The notes under the pieces are model-generated. The model did not search any database, had not been told where the DNA came from, and worked only from the letters and a program-made list of their open reading frames with translations. The position numbers and the translations under genes were made by a program. Below, piece after piece: positions 36,866-47,229 of a DNA stretch of 64,000 nt. Source of the stretch: Pseudomonas triticifolii (lineage in GTDB: Bacteria > Pseudomonadota > Gammaproteobacteria > Pseudomonadales > Pseudomonadaceae); NCBI RefSeq assembly GCF_014358015.1, contig NZ_JACONV010000009.1, positions 62,001 through 126,000 on the forward strand, in the 5' to 3' direction. Numbering within the stretch: the stretch's first letter is position 1; every line of letters starts with the position of its first letter.

Positions 36866-37429
36866 ATGAATACGGCTCAACGATCGATACGACAATACAT
36901 AAAAGCCAAGGACGGCAACCGCCCACATTTGCTATCCCAGGCCTTTGCGCCAGAAGCGATACTGGACATGCACGTGCGCACGGGGTCTATCTCGTTTCCA
37001 CCTCATCTTGAGGGGCTTGGACCGATAGGCGACGTGCTGGTCAGACGGTTCGGCCAGACGTTCGAAAACGTGTACACGTTCTGCGTGGGCAGCCCACCTG
37101 AACCCGAGGCAAAAACCTACCAGTGCCAATGGCTGGTCGGCATGTCCGACAAGAACTCCGGCGAAGCACGCGTCGGTTGCGGTCTTTATGAATGGCAGTT
37201 CAGCCCAGAATCGGGGCTTGTCGAAAGGCTCACGATCACCATAGAACACATGAAAACACTGCCAGCGACTGACCTGCAGAGCACCATGGAGTGGCTGTCG
37301 GCCTTGAATTACCCGTGGTGCTCGCCTGAGGCGTTAGTGAGCAACGCTCCAGACATCGACACGCTCGACGAAGTGATTCAGTACGTTACGGCCAATAGTC
37401 CAGCCAGCGTCCCGCAAGTGGCTACATAG
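36866..37429 (+). CDS. NTF2-like (SnoaL-type) family protein
   Basis: 187 residues with the pattern of the cone-shaped NTF2-like fold: an N-terminal helix pair (TAQRSIRQYIKAKDGNRPHL), LSQAFAPEAILDMHV, then strands ending in GLYEWQFSPESGLVERLTITIEHM. Such domains bind small molecules or act as isomerases and dehydratases; no catalytic assignment is possible. It lies 93 bp after the hydro-lyase-family gene; a short 12-bp repeat (CGTGCGGACTC twice) occurs in that gap. Confidence 0.65.
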   Translation: MNTAQRSIRQYIKAKDGNRPHLLSQAFAPEAILDMHVRTGSISFPPHLEGLGPIGDVLVRRFGQTFENVYTFCVGSPPEPEAKTYQCQWLVGMSDKNSGEARVGCGLYEWQFSPESGLVERLTITIEHMKTLPATDLQSTMEWLSALNYPWCSPEALVSNAPDIDTLDEVIQYVTANSPASVPQVAT

Positions 37430-37647
37430 CCATTTCAGGCTCGGGGCTGGACGATGCGCCATTCACACCGGCGCATCCCTCACATCGAGCGCATGCGCTT
37501 GATCAGAGAAGGTGCAGCGTAACGAGTGATCCTGATTAAAGAAGGCAACGTGTTCACACAGTCGCACGGCTGATGTTTTCGGGTGTGATCGGCATTTTGA
37601 CGTAAAATCCTCCCCACGCCCGTCCCCAGCGCCATGAGACTCACAGC

Positions 37648-37887
37648 ATGCCCCAAGAAAAACTCGACCTCTTACGCCTTCAAAAACCCATCCGCGACGA
37701 GATGAATGACCTGCTCCGCGCGCTTAACGCCGCCAGCACGCCTGCGGACCTTGAGGCCGAACGAGCCATCCAGATTGAGGTCATCCAGAACCTCGAAAGC
37801 TCGCGCAAATTGCGTGCGGCAGATGCGGAGGCGTTGTTCATCATTTTTGATGATGCCGTAGAGGCAAGGCTGGAAGCGTTGTCGTAG
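37648..37887 (+). CDS. Small hypothetical protein
   Basis: 79 residues, unrecognised. It is acidic and helical (RLQKPIRDEMNDLLRALNAA; ERAIQIEVIQNLESSRKL), with no signal peptide or cysteines. Its frame is open and codon use resembles the core genes. It stands alone, with about 220 bp of empty sequence on each side (37430-37647 and 37888-38113). Confidence 0.5.
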   Translation: MPQEKLDLLRLQKPIRDEMNDLLRALNAASTPADLEAERAIQIEVIQNLESSRKLRAADAEALFIIFDDAVEARLEALS

Positions 37888-38113
37888 GTTTCATTACGCG
37901 TGCGCATCCCGACGTCATGAGCCTCAATTCCACAGCACGGCGTTAACGTAAAATCACGTCCCCTTTTTGTGCACCCTCCCGTTGCGGTGCTCAACAACAG
38001 CGCGCAAGTCATCCCGCACCTTGCTGAAAAATTCGCTACAGCCCGCTGAAAATAAAGCCTGACCGCCTCTCGGCACGAAACCTGCTCTGGCACATTCAAT
38101 CTTGTATACATGA

Positions 38114-39934
38114 ATGAACACGCCAATGACTGATCTTGATATCGCTGCCATCCAGACGTCTTTACGCACCGGCCAGACCTCGCTGGCGACCTTTCTGCAG
38201 GACCTGTCTGCGCGCATTGATGCAGACGACCGCCCGGAAGTCTGGATTCATCGCGAGCCGGTTTCGCGCCTGCTGGAAAGGGCGAAAACGCTTGAGCAGC
38301 TCGCGGAAGAACTGGGCGATGCGCTGTACGAGACCCTGCCGCTATTCGGCATTCCGTTCGCAGTGAAGGACAATTTCGATGTTGCGGGGCTGACCACCAC
38401 GGCGGCGTGTCCGTCGTTTGGTTACGAGGCTCAGGCCACGGCGCATGTGGTGCAGCGCTTGCTGGACAGCGGCGCGGTTCTGATGGGCAAGACCAATCTG
38501 GACCAGTTCGCGACGGGGCTGGTGGGTGTTCGTTCGCCTTATGGAGCGGTGCGCAACGCATGTGATCCGGCGTATGTCAGCGGCGGGTCGAGCTCGGGTT
38601 CTGCGGTGGCGGTGGCGCGGGGTCATGTGTGTTTTGCGTTGGGCACAGACACGGCGGGTTCGGGCCGGGTGCCTGCGGGTTTCAACGCAATCGTCGGGCT
38701 CAAACCGAGCCTGGGGTTGTTCAGCAGCCGTGGCGTGGTGCCTGCCTGTCGCACGCTGGATTGCCCGTCGATTTTTGCCAACGATGTGGCGCAGGCCTGG
38801 CAGGTCGCGCAGGTGATGGCGGATTTCGATGCGCAGGATCCAGGCAGTGTCGCGGTGCAGGCGTTGCCGGTGCTGCGTCGTGCGCGACGGGTTGCCGTGC
38901 CGCAAACGTGTGAATTCTTTGGCGATGCTCAGGCGGCGGCCGCGTTCGACAAGGCGCTGAAGTCGCTTGAAAGCGATCCCCAGGTGACGCTGACCTACGT
39001 TGCGTTCGATGTGTTTGCCGAGGCGGCTGCCCTGCTCTATCAAGGACCGTGGGTGGCCGAGCGGCGCGCGGCGGTGGGTGAATTTTTCGAGACGCCTGCC
39101 GCGGACATTCACCCGGTGGTGCGCGGCATTTTGCAGAGCGCGGATTCGTACGATGCCGTGGACAGCTTCAAGGCGCGTTATCGCCTGGCCGAGCTGACTC
39201 GCGCGGCGCAAGCGCTGTTGGCCGACGTCGATGTGCTGGTGGTGCCGACTGCGCCGTGCATGCCGACCCTCGAAGCGGTGCTGGCCAATCCGGTCGAGCT
39301 GAATTCGCAGCTGGGCTACTACACCAACTTCGTCAACCTGATGAACATGAGCGCGCTGGCCATCCCGGCACATCGGCGTGAAGACGGTCTGCCTGCGGGT
39401 ATCACGCTGATCGGTCCGGCGGGCGCGGACCAGCGCCTTGCCGAGATCGCGGCAGGCTGGCAGGCCCGTTTCGGTGCGGTCGATCAGCGCGACCGGGTGG
39501 CGCTGGCTCCCCTGCCCTTCAACGTCGCGACCGTTCAGGTGGCGGTGGTTGGCGCCCACCTTCAGGGACAACCACTTAACTGGCAGTTGCTGGAAGGCGG
39601 CGCTCGCCTGCGCAGCCTGACCACGACCAGTGCCGACTATCGGCTGTATGCGCTGGCGAACACCACGCCAGCCAAACCGGGGCTGGTTCGGGTGCCTGCC
39701 CACGGCGTGAACATCGAAGTGGAAGTCTGGGAAATGCCACTCAGCCTGTTCGGCGCGTTTGTCGCCGCCATTCCCGCACCGCTGGGCATCGGCTCGTTGC
39801 AGTTGGCCGACGGTGAGTGGGTCAAGGGTTTCATCTGCGAACCGTATGGCCTTGCGGACGCGCTGGACATCACCGAATTCAAAGGGTGGCGCGCTTATCG
39901 CGCCGCGCACACCACTTCTTCCACGGCTCATTGA
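38114..39934 (+). CDS. atzF: Allophanate hydrolase (AtzF type)
   Basis: Hydrolyses allophanate, the product of biuret hydrolysis, finally releasing ammonia and CO2. The 606 residues match AtzF. The amidase-signature domain (about 1-440) has the Lys-cisSer-Ser triad: Lys85 in IPFAVKDNFDVAG, Ser159 in VSGGSSSGSAVAVA and Ser183 in GTDTAGSGRVPAG. The C-terminal domain (about 470-600) ends with YGLADALDITEFKGWRAYRA as in AtzF. It heads a cluster of a BMP-type ABC transporter and urea-condensate hydrolases. The start could be the second Met (38126). Confidence 0.92.
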   Translation: MNTPMTDLDIAAIQTSLRTGQTSLATFLQDLSARIDADDRPEVWIHREPVSRLLERAKTLEQLAEELGDALYETLPLFGIPFAVKDNFDVAGLTTTAACPSFGYEAQATAHVVQRLLDSGAVLMGKTNLDQFATGLVGVRSPYGAVRNACDPAYVSGGSSSGSAVAVARGHVCFALGTDTAGSGRVPAGFNAIVGLKPSLGLFSSRGVVPACRTLDCPSIFANDVAQAWQVAQVMADFDAQDPGSVAVQALPVLRRARRVAVPQTCEFFGDAQAAAAFDKALKSLESDPQVTLTYVAFDVFAEAAALLYQGPWVAERRAAVGEFFETPAADIHPVVRGILQSADSYDAVDSFKARYRLAELTRAAQALLADVDVLVVPTAPCMPTLEAVLANPVELNSQLGYYTNFVNLMNMSALAIPAHRREDGLPAGITLIGPAGADQRLAEIAAGWQARFGAVDQRDRVALAPLPFNVATVQVAVVGAHLQGQPLNWQLLEGGARLRSLTTTSADYRLYALANTTPAKPGLVRVPAHGVNIEVEVWEMPLSLFGAFVAAIPAPLGIGSLQLADGEWVKGFICEPYGLADALDITEFKGWRAYRAAHTTSSTAH

Positions 39935-39949
39935 TCAGGGGTAGCACCA

Positions 39950-41059
39950 ATGTCGAATGTCGATCGTCGCAGCTTCATCAAACTGGCGGGCATTATCGGT
40001 CTCAGCGCGGCGCTGCCGTTCAGCCGTGCGTACGCGGCCGATGCGCCGCTGGTGGTGGGTTTCATTTATGTGGGAGCCCGCGATGACTTCGGCTACAACC
40101 AGGCCCACGCGCAAGCCGCTGCCATCATCAAGACGCTGCCCAACGTCAAAGTGATCGAAGAAGAAAACGTCCCGGAAACCGTGGCCGTGCAGAAGACCAT
40201 GGAGGCGATGATTCGCCAGGACGGCGCGACGCTGATCTTCCCGACCTCGTTCGGTTACTTCGACCCGCATGTGATCAAGGTGGCGAAGAAATACCCGGAC
40301 GTGCGTTTCGCCCACTGCGGCGGACTGTGGAAGGAAGGTCGCGACCCGATGAACGCGGGCAGTTTCTTCGGCTACATCGATGAAGCCCAATACCTGAACG
40401 GTGTCGTTGCCGGGCACATGAGCAAATCGAAAAAGCTTGGCTTCGTGGCCGCCAAGCCGGTGCCGCAAGTGCTGCGCAACCTCAACGCCTTTGCCATGGG
40501 CGCACGCTCGGTTGACCCGAGCATCATGACCACGGTGATTTTCACCGGCGACTGGTCGTTGCCGATCAAGGAAGCGGAAGCCGCCAACAGCCTGATCGAT
40601 CAGGGTTGTGATGTGCTGACCTGCCACGTCGACGGCCCCAAGGTGATTGTCGAGACCGCCGAGAAACGTGGCGCGATGACCTGCGGCTACCACGCCAGTC
40701 AGGCGGCACTGGCACCGAAAGGCTACCTCACCGGTGCCGAATGGAATTGGGAAACGCCTTACCGCGCCCACGTTGCAGCGATCCAGACCGGTGCGCCGAT
40801 GATCAACTTTCTGCGCGGCGGTTTGAAGGAAGGCTTCGTCAAAACCTCACCTTACGGGCCAGCCGTCAGTGCCGAGGCCAAGCAGAAAGCCGACGCCATC
40901 AAGGCGCAGATGCTGGCGGGCAGCTTCGTGATTTTCAAAGGCCCGCTCAAGGACAACAAGGGCCAGGTGGTGATCGCCGACGGCGTGGTACAGGCGCAGA
41001 CCGATATCGCCCTGGAAAGCATGAATTATCTGGTGGAAGGCGTTGTTGGCCAGATCTGA
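39950..41059 (+). CDS. BMP-family ABC transporter substrate-binding protein
   Basis: Periplasmic binding protein of the basic membrane protein family (nucleosides, ureides and similar). 369 residues with a twin-arginine-like signal (RRSFIKLAGIIGLSAALPFS, residues 6-25), cut near YAADA. The mature part starts LVVGFIYVGARDDFGYNQAH, the BMP motif. It begins 15 bp after atzF, ahead of two permeases. Inference from context: binds biuret, triuret or a related urea compound. Confidence 0.88.
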   Translation: MSNVDRRSFIKLAGIIGLSAALPFSRAYAADAPLVVGFIYVGARDDFGYNQAHAQAAAIIKTLPNVKVIEEENVPETVAVQKTMEAMIRQDGATLIFPTSFGYFDPHVIKVAKKYPDVRFAHCGGLWKEGRDPMNAGSFFGYIDEAQYLNGVVAGHMSKSKKLGFVAAKPVPQVLRNLNAFAMGARSVDPSIMTTVIFTGDWSLPIKEAEAANSLIDQGCDVLTCHVDGPKVIVETAEKRGAMTCGYHASQAALAPKGYLTGAEWNWETPYRAHVAAIQTGAPMINFLRGGLKEGFVKTSPYGPAVSAEAKQKADAIKAQMLAGSFVIFKGPLKDNKGQVVIADGVVQAQTDIALESMNYLVEGVVGQI

Positions 41060-41069
41060 GGAGCGTCCG

Positions 41070-42179
41070 ATGTTCGTCTCGCGAACCCTGCGGCGTCTGG
41101 CCGGGGCCATGTTGCCGGGGCTGCCGACGCTGTTGGCGGTGTTGTCATCGTGCGTGCTGTTTCTGCTGTTTCTCACGGTTCAGGGCAAGCCTGCGTGGCA
41201 GGCTCTGCAACTGGTCGGCGAAGGCGCGTTCGGCTCCTGGTTTGCGCTGGAGAACACCTTGCAACGCGCCGCGCCGTTGATGCTCACCGCGCTCTGCGTG
41301 GCACTGCCGGCGCGAGCCGGGCTGATCATCATTGGTGGCGAAGGTGCGCTGGTGCTGGGCGGGCTGGCAGCGGCCGTCACACCGCTCTGGCTGCCGCCCG
41401 TGGCACCGTGGCTGATGCTTGGATGCATGGGCATTGTCGCGATGCTGACCGGCGCGCTGTGGATCGGCCTGAGTGGCTGGATGCGCCAGCACCGGGGCGT
41501 CAACGAGACCATCAGCAGCCTGTTGCTGTCGTACATCGCGCTGGCGCTGTTCAGGCAGATGGTCGAAGGGCCGCTGCGTGATCCGGCAAGCCTGAACAAA
41601 CCGTCCACGCCGCCACTGGATGATGCCTATCTGGTCGGCACCATCAGCGACAGCTTTGAAGTGCACTGGGGTCTGGTGGCGGGCGTGGTTGCCTGTCTGC
41701 TGGCCTATGTACTGGTGCGCCACAGCGTGAAGGGTTTCGCCCTCGCCGTGGTCGGTGGCAACGTGCGAACGGCTCTCATGATCGGCCTGCCGGTGGACCG
41801 GCTGATTCTGTTGAGCTGCCTGCTCGGCGGTGCAGCGGCGGGTCTGGCGGGTATGTTTGAAGTCACGGCCGTGCAAGGCAGTGCCAACGTTGCGCTGATC
41901 GCCGGTTACGGCACCAGCGGCATCCTTGTGGCGTTCGCCGCGCGCCATCATCCGCTGGCGATCATCTTCTGCGCGATCCTGCTCGGTGGTCTGGAAGCCA
42001 GCGGCGGCCTGTTGCAGCGCCGTCTTGGCCTGCCGGATGCCACCACCCTGATCCTCGAAGGGCTGCTGTTCACCAATCTGTTGCTCTGGGAGGCCCTCAG
42101 CGGGCGTCTGGCGGCCTGGAAAATCAGGCTCGCGCAACCGCAGCCGACCCTGGAAAAAGGAGCACCGCAACGTGGCTGA
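41070..42179 (+). CDS. BMP-type ABC transporter permease 1
   Basis: 369 residues, inner-membrane permease of the BPD_transp_2 family (as in ribose and nucleoside ABC systems). About 9-10 hydrophobic segments; GLIIIGGEGALVLGGLAAAV and NETISSLLLSYIALALF are typical of the NupP/YufP side. The start MFVSRTLRRLAG overlaps nothing and has GAGGAG upstream. The end overlaps permease 2 by 8 bp. Confidence 0.88.
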   Translation: MFVSRTLRRLAGAMLPGLPTLLAVLSSCVLFLLFLTVQGKPAWQALQLVGEGAFGSWFALENTLQRAAPLMLTALCVALPARAGLIIIGGEGALVLGGLAAAVTPLWLPPVAPWLMLGCMGIVAMLTGALWIGLSGWMRQHRGVNETISSLLLSYIALALFRQMVEGPLRDPASLNKPSTPPLDDAYLVGTISDSFEVHWGLVAGVVACLLAYVLVRHSVKGFALAVVGGNVRTALMIGLPVDRLILLSCLLGGAAAGLAGMFEVTAVQGSANVALIAGYGTSGILVAFAARHHPLAIIFCAILLGGLEASGGLLQRRLGLPDATTLILEGLLFTNLLLWEALSGRLAAWKIRLAQPQPTLEKGAPQRG

Positions 42180-43092
42180 TATCGACCTGAGCACCTTTTT
42201 GCTGGCGCTGTTGGCCGGTTCGATCCGCGTCGGTACACCTTTCCTTTTCGTCAGCCTGGGCGAATGCCTGACGGAAAAGAGTGGCCGCATCAATCTGGGC
42301 CTGGAAGGCATTCTGGTTGCCGGGGCGATGTCCGGGTATGCCGTCGCGTGCCTGACAGGTTCGGCCTGGCTGGGCGTGGCTGCGGCAGCCGGTGTCGGGT
42401 TGTTGCTGGGCTTGCTGCATGGCATTGCCTGCTCGCTGCCGCGCGTCAACGACATCGCGTTCGGCATTGCACTGATCCTGCTCGGCACCGGTCTGGCGTT
42501 CTTTCTCGGCAAGGCGTTCATCCAGCCGCAAGCGCCCATGCTGCCGTCACTGGCGCTGGGTGCATGGAGCAGCGAAGAACGCTTGCGCTCGGCCCTGAAC
42601 ATCAACGTGCTGTTTTTCATCGGCGTGGCCCTGGCCTTTGCGCTGCATTGGGGTCTGCGCAGCACGCGCTGGGGCCTGATGCTGCGACTGGTGGGCGACC
42701 ATGCCGAGACCGCGCAGGCGCTGGGCTATCGACCCATCACCGTGCGCATCATCGCCACAGCCATCGGCGGCGCGCTGGCGGGCATTGGCGGCGCGTACCT
42801 GTCCTTGTATTACCCAGGCAGCTGGAACGAAGGCCTGTCCAGCGGTCAGGGCCTGATGGCTGTCGCGCTGGTGATTTTCGCTCGCTGGCGGCCACTCGCC
42901 TGCCTGTGGGCATCGCTGCTGTTCGGCGCAGCCGGGGCGATTGGTCCGGCGTTGCAGGCCGTGGGCATAAGCAGCGGCTACTACCTGTTCGCGGCCGCGC
43001 CCTACGCGCTGACCCTTGGCGTGATGTACGCAACCTGTCGGCGTGGCCGCACCCTGAGCGGTGCGCCCGGCGAATTGAGCATGACCCGATGA
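42172..43092 (+). CDS. BMP-type ABC transporter permease 2
   Basis: 306 residues with about 8-9 membrane segments, start GTG. FVSLGECLTEKSGRINLGLE and NDIAFGIALILLGTGLAFFL are hallmarks of the NupQ/YufQ-type partner permease. Overlaps permease 1 by 8 bp. With the binding protein upstream and the double ATPase at 45020 it completes an importer, although two hydrolase genes are inserted between permease and ATPase. Confidence 0.88.
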   Translation: MADIDLSTFLLALLAGSIRVGTPFLFVSLGECLTEKSGRINLGLEGILVAGAMSGYAVACLTGSAWLGVAAAAGVGLLLGLLHGIACSLPRVNDIAFGIALILLGTGLAFFLGKAFIQPQAPMLPSLALGAWSSEERLRSALNINVLFFIGVALAFALHWGLRSTRWGLMLRLVGDHAETAQALGYRPITVRIIATAIGGALAGIGGAYLSLYYPGSWNEGLSSGQGLMAVALVIFARWRPLACLWASLLFGAAGAIGPALQAVGISSGYYLFAAAPYALTLGVMYATCRRGRTLSGAPGELSMTR

Positions 43093-43153
43093 ACACATTT
43101 CCAGAGGAGGTCCCGCGCCGTCTCCTACGCCGCGCTGTCGCGCAGCAAACTTC

Positions 43154-43258
43154 GTGGGAGCGGACCGGGCGGCGTTCCGTTTGTCAGCGGACACTGTGTT
43201 TCAGTCGCTACATATTTGTCGAAAGTACCTGCCTTTTCGCGGACAAGTCCGCTCCCAC
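43154..43258. repeat. Degenerate REP pair
   Basis: GTGGGAGCGGAC starts at 43154 and TTCGCGGACAAGTCCGCTCCCAC occupies 43236-43258, in head-to-head orientation. The left copy is worn. The pair lies inside the 216-bp gap between the second permease and the formamidase gene, so it interrupts the transport-catabolism operon and could attenuate it. Confidence 0.75.
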
Positions 43259-43308
43259 AAAATCGCCTTTATTCAGCGGGCTACACGTTTTTTTATAGGA
43301 GGCATGAC

Positions 43309-44325
43309 ATGGCCAGTGGTCTTGGTGGCTTGAACAAATCGCCCAACGGCGTAGTGATCGGTCTGGCGCAACTGGCGCTTCCCGATCCGCACACCCGCGA
43401 GGCGCTGTGGACGCAAACCCAGAAAGTGGTGTCGATGGTTGCCAAGGCACGACGCAGTAATCCCGGCATGGACCTGATCGTGTTTCCCGAGTATTCGCTG
43501 CACGGTCTGTCCATGAGCACTGCGCCAGAGATCATGTGCAGCCTGGACGGTCCTGAAGTTGCGGCGCTACGTCAGGCCTGCCGCGAGCATCGTATCTGGG
43601 GCTGCTTCTCGATCATGGAAGCCAACCCGCACGGCAACCCGTTCAACAGCGGCCTGATCGTCGATGACATGGGCGAGATTCAGCTGTATTACCGCAAGCT
43701 GCACCCTTGGGTGCCGGTTGAGCCTTGGGAACCGGGCGACCTGGGCATTCCGGTGTGCAAGGGTCCGCGCGGCAGCACGCTGGCGCTGATCATCTGCCAC
43801 GACGGCATGTTCCCCGAGATGGCCCGCGAGTGCGCCTACAAAGGTGCAGACATCATGCTGCGCACGGCAGGCTACACAGCGCCGATTCGTCATTCGTGGA
43901 AGATCACCAACCAGAGCAACGCCTTCACCAACCTGATGCAGACCGCCAGCGTCTGCATGTGCGGCTCGGACGGCACGTTCGATTCAATGGGCGAAGCGAT
44001 GTTCGTCGACTTCGACGGCACGCTCATGGCCGAGGGCGGCGGGCGTGCGGATGAAATCGTCTGCTGTGAACTGCGCCCGGATCTGGTCCGCGAAGCGCGC
44101 CTGAACTGGGGTGTGGAAAACAACATTTATCAGTTCGGCCATCGCGGTTATGTCGCCGTCAAAGGCGGTGCGCAGGACTGTCCCTACACCTACATGCACG
44201 ACCTCGCCGCCGGTGAATACCGTCTGCCGTGGGAAGCGGACGTGGTGCACACCGATGGCAGCGCCTGCGGTTTCGATGCGCCCGAACGCACGTTCAAACC
44301 CACCCCGACCACGTGGAAGGAATAA
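43309..44325 (+). CDS. amiF: Formamidase (aliphatic amidase family)
   Basis: Nitrilase-superfamily enzyme that splits formamide to formate and ammonia. From [20 protein letters not shown] it has 338 residues, the AmiF length, with AGGAGG upstream. The triad is visible: Glu61 in [10 protein letters not shown], Lys130 in [10 protein letters not shown] and Cys163 in [31 protein letters not shown] is typical of AmiF/AmiE. Its place between the BMP permease and biuret hydrolase genes suggests it may act on a related short amide here. Confidence 0.88.
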   Translation: MASGLGGLNKSPNGVVIGLAQLALPDPHTREALWTQTQKVVSMVAKARRSNPGMDLIVFPEYSLHGLSMSTAPEIMCSLDGPEVAALRQACREHRIWGCFSIMEANPHGNPFNSGLIVDDMGEIQLYYRKLHPWVPVEPWEPGDLGIPVCKGPRGSTLALIICHDGMFPEMARECAYKGADIMLRTAGYTAPIRHSWKITNQSNAFTNLMQTASVCMCGSDGTFDSMGEAMFVDFDGTLMAEGGGRADEIVCCELRPDLVREARLNWGVENNIYQFGHRGYVAVKGGAQDCPYTYMHDLAAGEYRLPWEADVVHTDGSACGFDAPERTFKPTPTTWKE

Positions 44326-44330
44326 CCCCG

Positions 44331-45017
44331 ATGAGTGAACGTTATCTGGCTTCCGAGCCCTATCCGTGGCCATGGAACGGCAAGCTCAACGCGAATAACA
44401 CGGCGCTGATCGTGATCGACATGCAGACCGACTTCTGCGGCGTTGGCGGTTACGTGGACAGCATGGGCTATGACCTGGCGCTGACCCGTGCGCCCATCGA
44501 GCCGATCAAGGGGCTGCTGGCGCTGATGCGTCCGCTGGGTTTCACCATCATTCATACCCGCGAAGGCCATCGCCCGGACCTCAGCGACCTGCCCGCCAAC
44601 AAACGCTGGCGCTCGCAGCGCATCGGCGCGGGTATTGGTGATCCAGGCCCTTGCGGCAAGATTCTGGTGCGTGGCGAGCCCGGCTGGGAACTGATCGAAG
44701 AACTCGCCCCGCTGCCCGGTGAGATCATCATCGACAAGCCTGGCAAGGGTTCTTTCTACGCCACCGACCTGGAGCTGGTACTGCGCACCCGAGGCATTGA
44801 AAACCTGATCCTCACCGGTATCACCACCGATGTGTGCGTGCACACCACGATGCGTGACGCCAATGATCGCGGCTTCGAGTGCATCCTGCTCGAAGACTGC
44901 TGCGGAGCCACCGACCCGGCCAACCACGCGGCAGCCTTGAGCATGATCAAGATGCAGGGCGGTGTGTTCGGTGCCGTCGGCCATTCATCGATGCTTCGCG
45001 ATCTGCTGGAGGCGTGA
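44331..45017 (+). CDS. biuH: Biuret amidohydrolase (BiuH-like cysteine hydrolase)
   Basis: Isochorismatase-like cysteine hydrolase expected to convert biuret to allophanate and ammonia. 228 residues. The triad is Asp30 (VIDMQTDF), Lys136 (IDKPGKGSF) and Cys169 (TTDVCVHTT). [20 protein letters not shown] and [20 protein letters not shown] closely resemble what I recall of rhizobial BiuH. Its product is the substrate of atzF at the head of the cluster. It starts 5 bp after amiF and ends 2 bp before the ATPase gene. Confidence 0.85.
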   Translation: MSERYLASEPYPWPWNGKLNANNTALIVIDMQTDFCGVGGYVDSMGYDLALTRAPIEPIKGLLALMRPLGFTIIHTREGHRPDLSDLPANKRWRSQRIGAGIGDPGPCGKILVRGEPGWELIEELAPLPGEIIIDKPGKGSFYATDLELVLRTRGIENLILTGITTDVCVHTTMRDANDRGFECILLEDCCGATDPANHAAALSMIKMQGGVFGAVGHSSMLRDLLEA

Positions 45018-45019
45018 CC

Positions 45020-46555
45020 ATGCGCGCCCTGAGTCTGGAAACCATCGGTGCCAGCAAACGCTTCGGCACCTTTCTCGCGCTGGATGACGTGTCATTCAAG
45101 GTGCGGGCCGGCACGGTGCATGCGCTGCTGGGCGAAAACGGTGCCGGCAAGAGCACGCTGGTCAAAGGCATCATCGGCTACGGCCCGTTGCAGTCGGGCA
45201 GCATTCTGGTCAACAACCGCGAACACGAGATTCGTAACCCGCGCGACTCGCACCAGTTGCAGATCGGCATGGTGTACCAGCATTTCACCGTCGCGCCGGG
45301 CCTGAGCGTGGCGGAAAATCTGGTGTTGTCTCGCGGCGACCTGCCGTGGCGCATTGACTGGGCTGCCGAGCACGAACGCCTGCAAGCCTTCATGGCGCGC
45401 ATGCCGTTTCGGCTCGACATCCAACGGCCGGTCAGCAGCCTGGCCGCCGGTGAAAAACAGAAGCTGGAGATTCTCAAGCAACTGTATCTGGAGCGTCGGC
45501 TGGTGATTCTCGACGAACCGACCTCGGTGCTCACGCCCCAGGAGGCCGATGAAGTGCTGGGGCTGATGCAGCAGATGGCGCACCGTGGCGAGTTGACCGT
45601 GCTGATGATCACCCACAAGTTTCGCGAGGTCAGCACCTACGCCGACGACGTTACGGTGTTGCGCAAAGGACGCTGGGTGGCGAGCAGCGCGGTCGCAGAT
45701 ACCACCACGCAGCAAATGGCCGCGTGGATGATGGGCCATGCGCACACAAACAGCGTCAGCAGTGATCGCCCGCCCGTGCCTGAGCGCGCGCCGCAGTTGC
45801 AGGTCGAGCAGCTCGACGTGCCGGGCGATAAAGGCACGCTGGCAATAAAAAACCTGAGCCTGGCGGTGCGGCCCGGAGAAATCCTCGGCATTGCCGGTAT
45901 CTCCGGCAACGGCCAGCGCGAACTGACGGAAGCCTTGTTGGGCCAGCGGCCCTTCAGTGCCGGACGCGTACTGATCGGGGGACAGCCTTATCACGCCAGC
46001 CGCGAACAAATGCAGCGCCTGCGCGTGTTCAGCCTGCCGGAAGAGCCGCTGCGCAACGCGTGCATCGGCGGGCTCAGCGTTGCCGATAATCTGGCCCTGC
46101 GCAATTTCGACCGCCCGCCCCTGTGCCGTCAGGGCTGGCGTATCGACCGTCGCGCGGTCGCCGCTCAGGCACGCGGTCTGATCGAGCGTTTTCAGGTCAC
46201 GCCCAACGATCCGAACCGACCCATCGGCACCCTGTCTGGCGGCAACGTGCAACGGGCTGTGCTGGCCCGCGAACTGACCTCGGACATTGCCGTGCTGATC
46301 GTCGCCAACCCGGTGTTCGGTCTGGACTTCGCCTCAGTGGCGCTGATCCATCAACGCTTGATCGACGCCCGCAACAGCGGTGCCGCCGTGCTGCTGTTGA
46401 GCGAAGACCTCGACGAATTGCTGACTCTGGCAGACCGCATCACCGTGATCCACGACGGCGAGCTGGTCTTCGAAACCCCAACCCGAGACGCCGATCGCAC
46501 TGAGCTGGGTCGACACATGGCGGGCGCTGAACAGTTGCAAAAGGAGTCAGCATGA
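45020..46555 (+). CDS. BMP-type ABC transporter ATP-binding protein (double NBD)
   Basis: 511 residues with two ATPase halves. The first has [27 protein letters not shown] and [14 protein letters not shown]. The second has the reduced loop [18 protein letters not shown] and signature [19 protein letters not shown], as is normal for the sugar/nucleoside (RbsA, NupO) type. It energises the importer formed by the genes at 39950-43092. The stop overlaps the next gene's ATG (ATGA). Confidence 0.92.
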   Translation: MRALSLETIGASKRFGTFLALDDVSFKVRAGTVHALLGENGAGKSTLVKGIIGYGPLQSGSILVNNREHEIRNPRDSHQLQIGMVYQHFTVAPGLSVAENLVLSRGDLPWRIDWAAEHERLQAFMARMPFRLDIQRPVSSLAAGEKQKLEILKQLYLERRLVILDEPTSVLTPQEADEVLGLMQQMAHRGELTVLMITHKFREVSTYADDVTVLRKGRWVASSAVADTTTQQMAAWMMGHAHTNSVSSDRPPVPERAPQLQVEQLDVPGDKGTLAIKNLSLAVRPGEILGIAGISGNGQRELTEALLGQRPFSAGRVLIGGQPYHASREQMQRLRVFSLPEEPLRNACIGGLSVADNLALRNFDRPPLCRQGWRIDRRAVAAQARGLIERFQVTPNDPNRPIGTLSGGNVQRAVLARELTSDIAVLIVANPVFGLDFASVALIHQRLIDARNSGAAVLLLSEDLDELLTLADRITVIHDGELVFETPTRDADRTELGRHMAGAEQLQKESA

Positions 46556-47229
46556 TCGACGTGCCTGCCAGACCAACCCATTTTGCTTTCGACCCCGCCC
46601 GCACGGCGCTGGTGATCATCGATATGCAGCGCGATTTTCTCGAACCCGGCGGGTTTGGCGCAGCGCTGGGCAACGACGTGCTGCCACTGCAAGCCATCGT
46701 TCCGACCGTGCAGGGGCTGCTCGCGCTGGCACGCGCCCACGGCATCCACACGATCCACACCCGTGAATCCCACGACACCGAACTCGCCGATTGCCCGCCC
46801 TCCAAACTTGAACACGGCCTTGAGGGCCTGCGCATTGGAGATGTCGGGCCGATGGGGCGGATTCTGGTAAGTGGCGAGCCGGGCAATCAGATCATCGACG
46901 CGCTGGCACCGATGGCGGGCGAGTGGGTCGTCGACAAACCGGGCAAAGGCATGTTCTTTTCCACCGGCCTGCACGGGCGACTGAGCGCGGCGGGTATCAC
47001 CCATTTGATCTTTGCGGGCGTGACCACCGAGGTCTGTGTGCAGAGCAGCATGCGCGAGGCCAATGATCGCGGGTATCGCTGCCTGTTGATCGAAGACGCC
47101 ACCGAGAGTTACTTTCCCGCCTTCAAGCAGGCGACGCTCGACATGATCACCGCCCAGGGCGGCATCGTGGGTCGCGTGACGCCGTTGTCGGCACTGGAGC
47201 AGGCACTACAGACAAGGAATACACACTGA
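46552..47229 (+). CDS. Isochorismatase-like cysteine hydrolase 2, triuret hydrolase candidate
   Basis: 225 residues, paralogue of the biuret hydrolase two genes upstream. The triad is Asp24 (IIDMQRDF), Lys129 (VDKPGKGMF) and Cys162 (TTEVCVQSS). A second enzyme of this fold clustered with biuH is the arrangement described for triuret hydrolase (TrtA), which makes biuret precursors; ureidoacrylate-type or other amidase activity is also possible. Overlaps the ATPase gene (ATGA) and the atzH-like gene by 1 bp. Confidence 0.7.
   Translation: MIDVPARPTHFAFDPARTALVIIDMQRDFLEPGGFGAALGNDVLPLQAIVPTVQGLLALARAHGIHTIHTRESHDTELADCPPSKLEHGLEGLRIGDVGPMGRILVSGEPGNQIIDALAPMAGEWVVDKPGKGMFFSTGLHGRLSAAGITHLIFAGVTTEVCVQSSMREANDRGYRCLLIEDATESYFPAFKQATLDMITAQGGIVGRVTPLSALEQALQTRNTH

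Noticed and set aside
38342..39931. 529-codon minus-strand frame opposite atzF
   Set aside because: Antisense shadow rich in Arg and His; atzF has its full triad and family length.
41145..42665. 506-codon minus-strand frame opposite the two permease genes
   Set aside because: Low-complexity shadow; the plus strand encodes two membrane permeases with overlapping ends.
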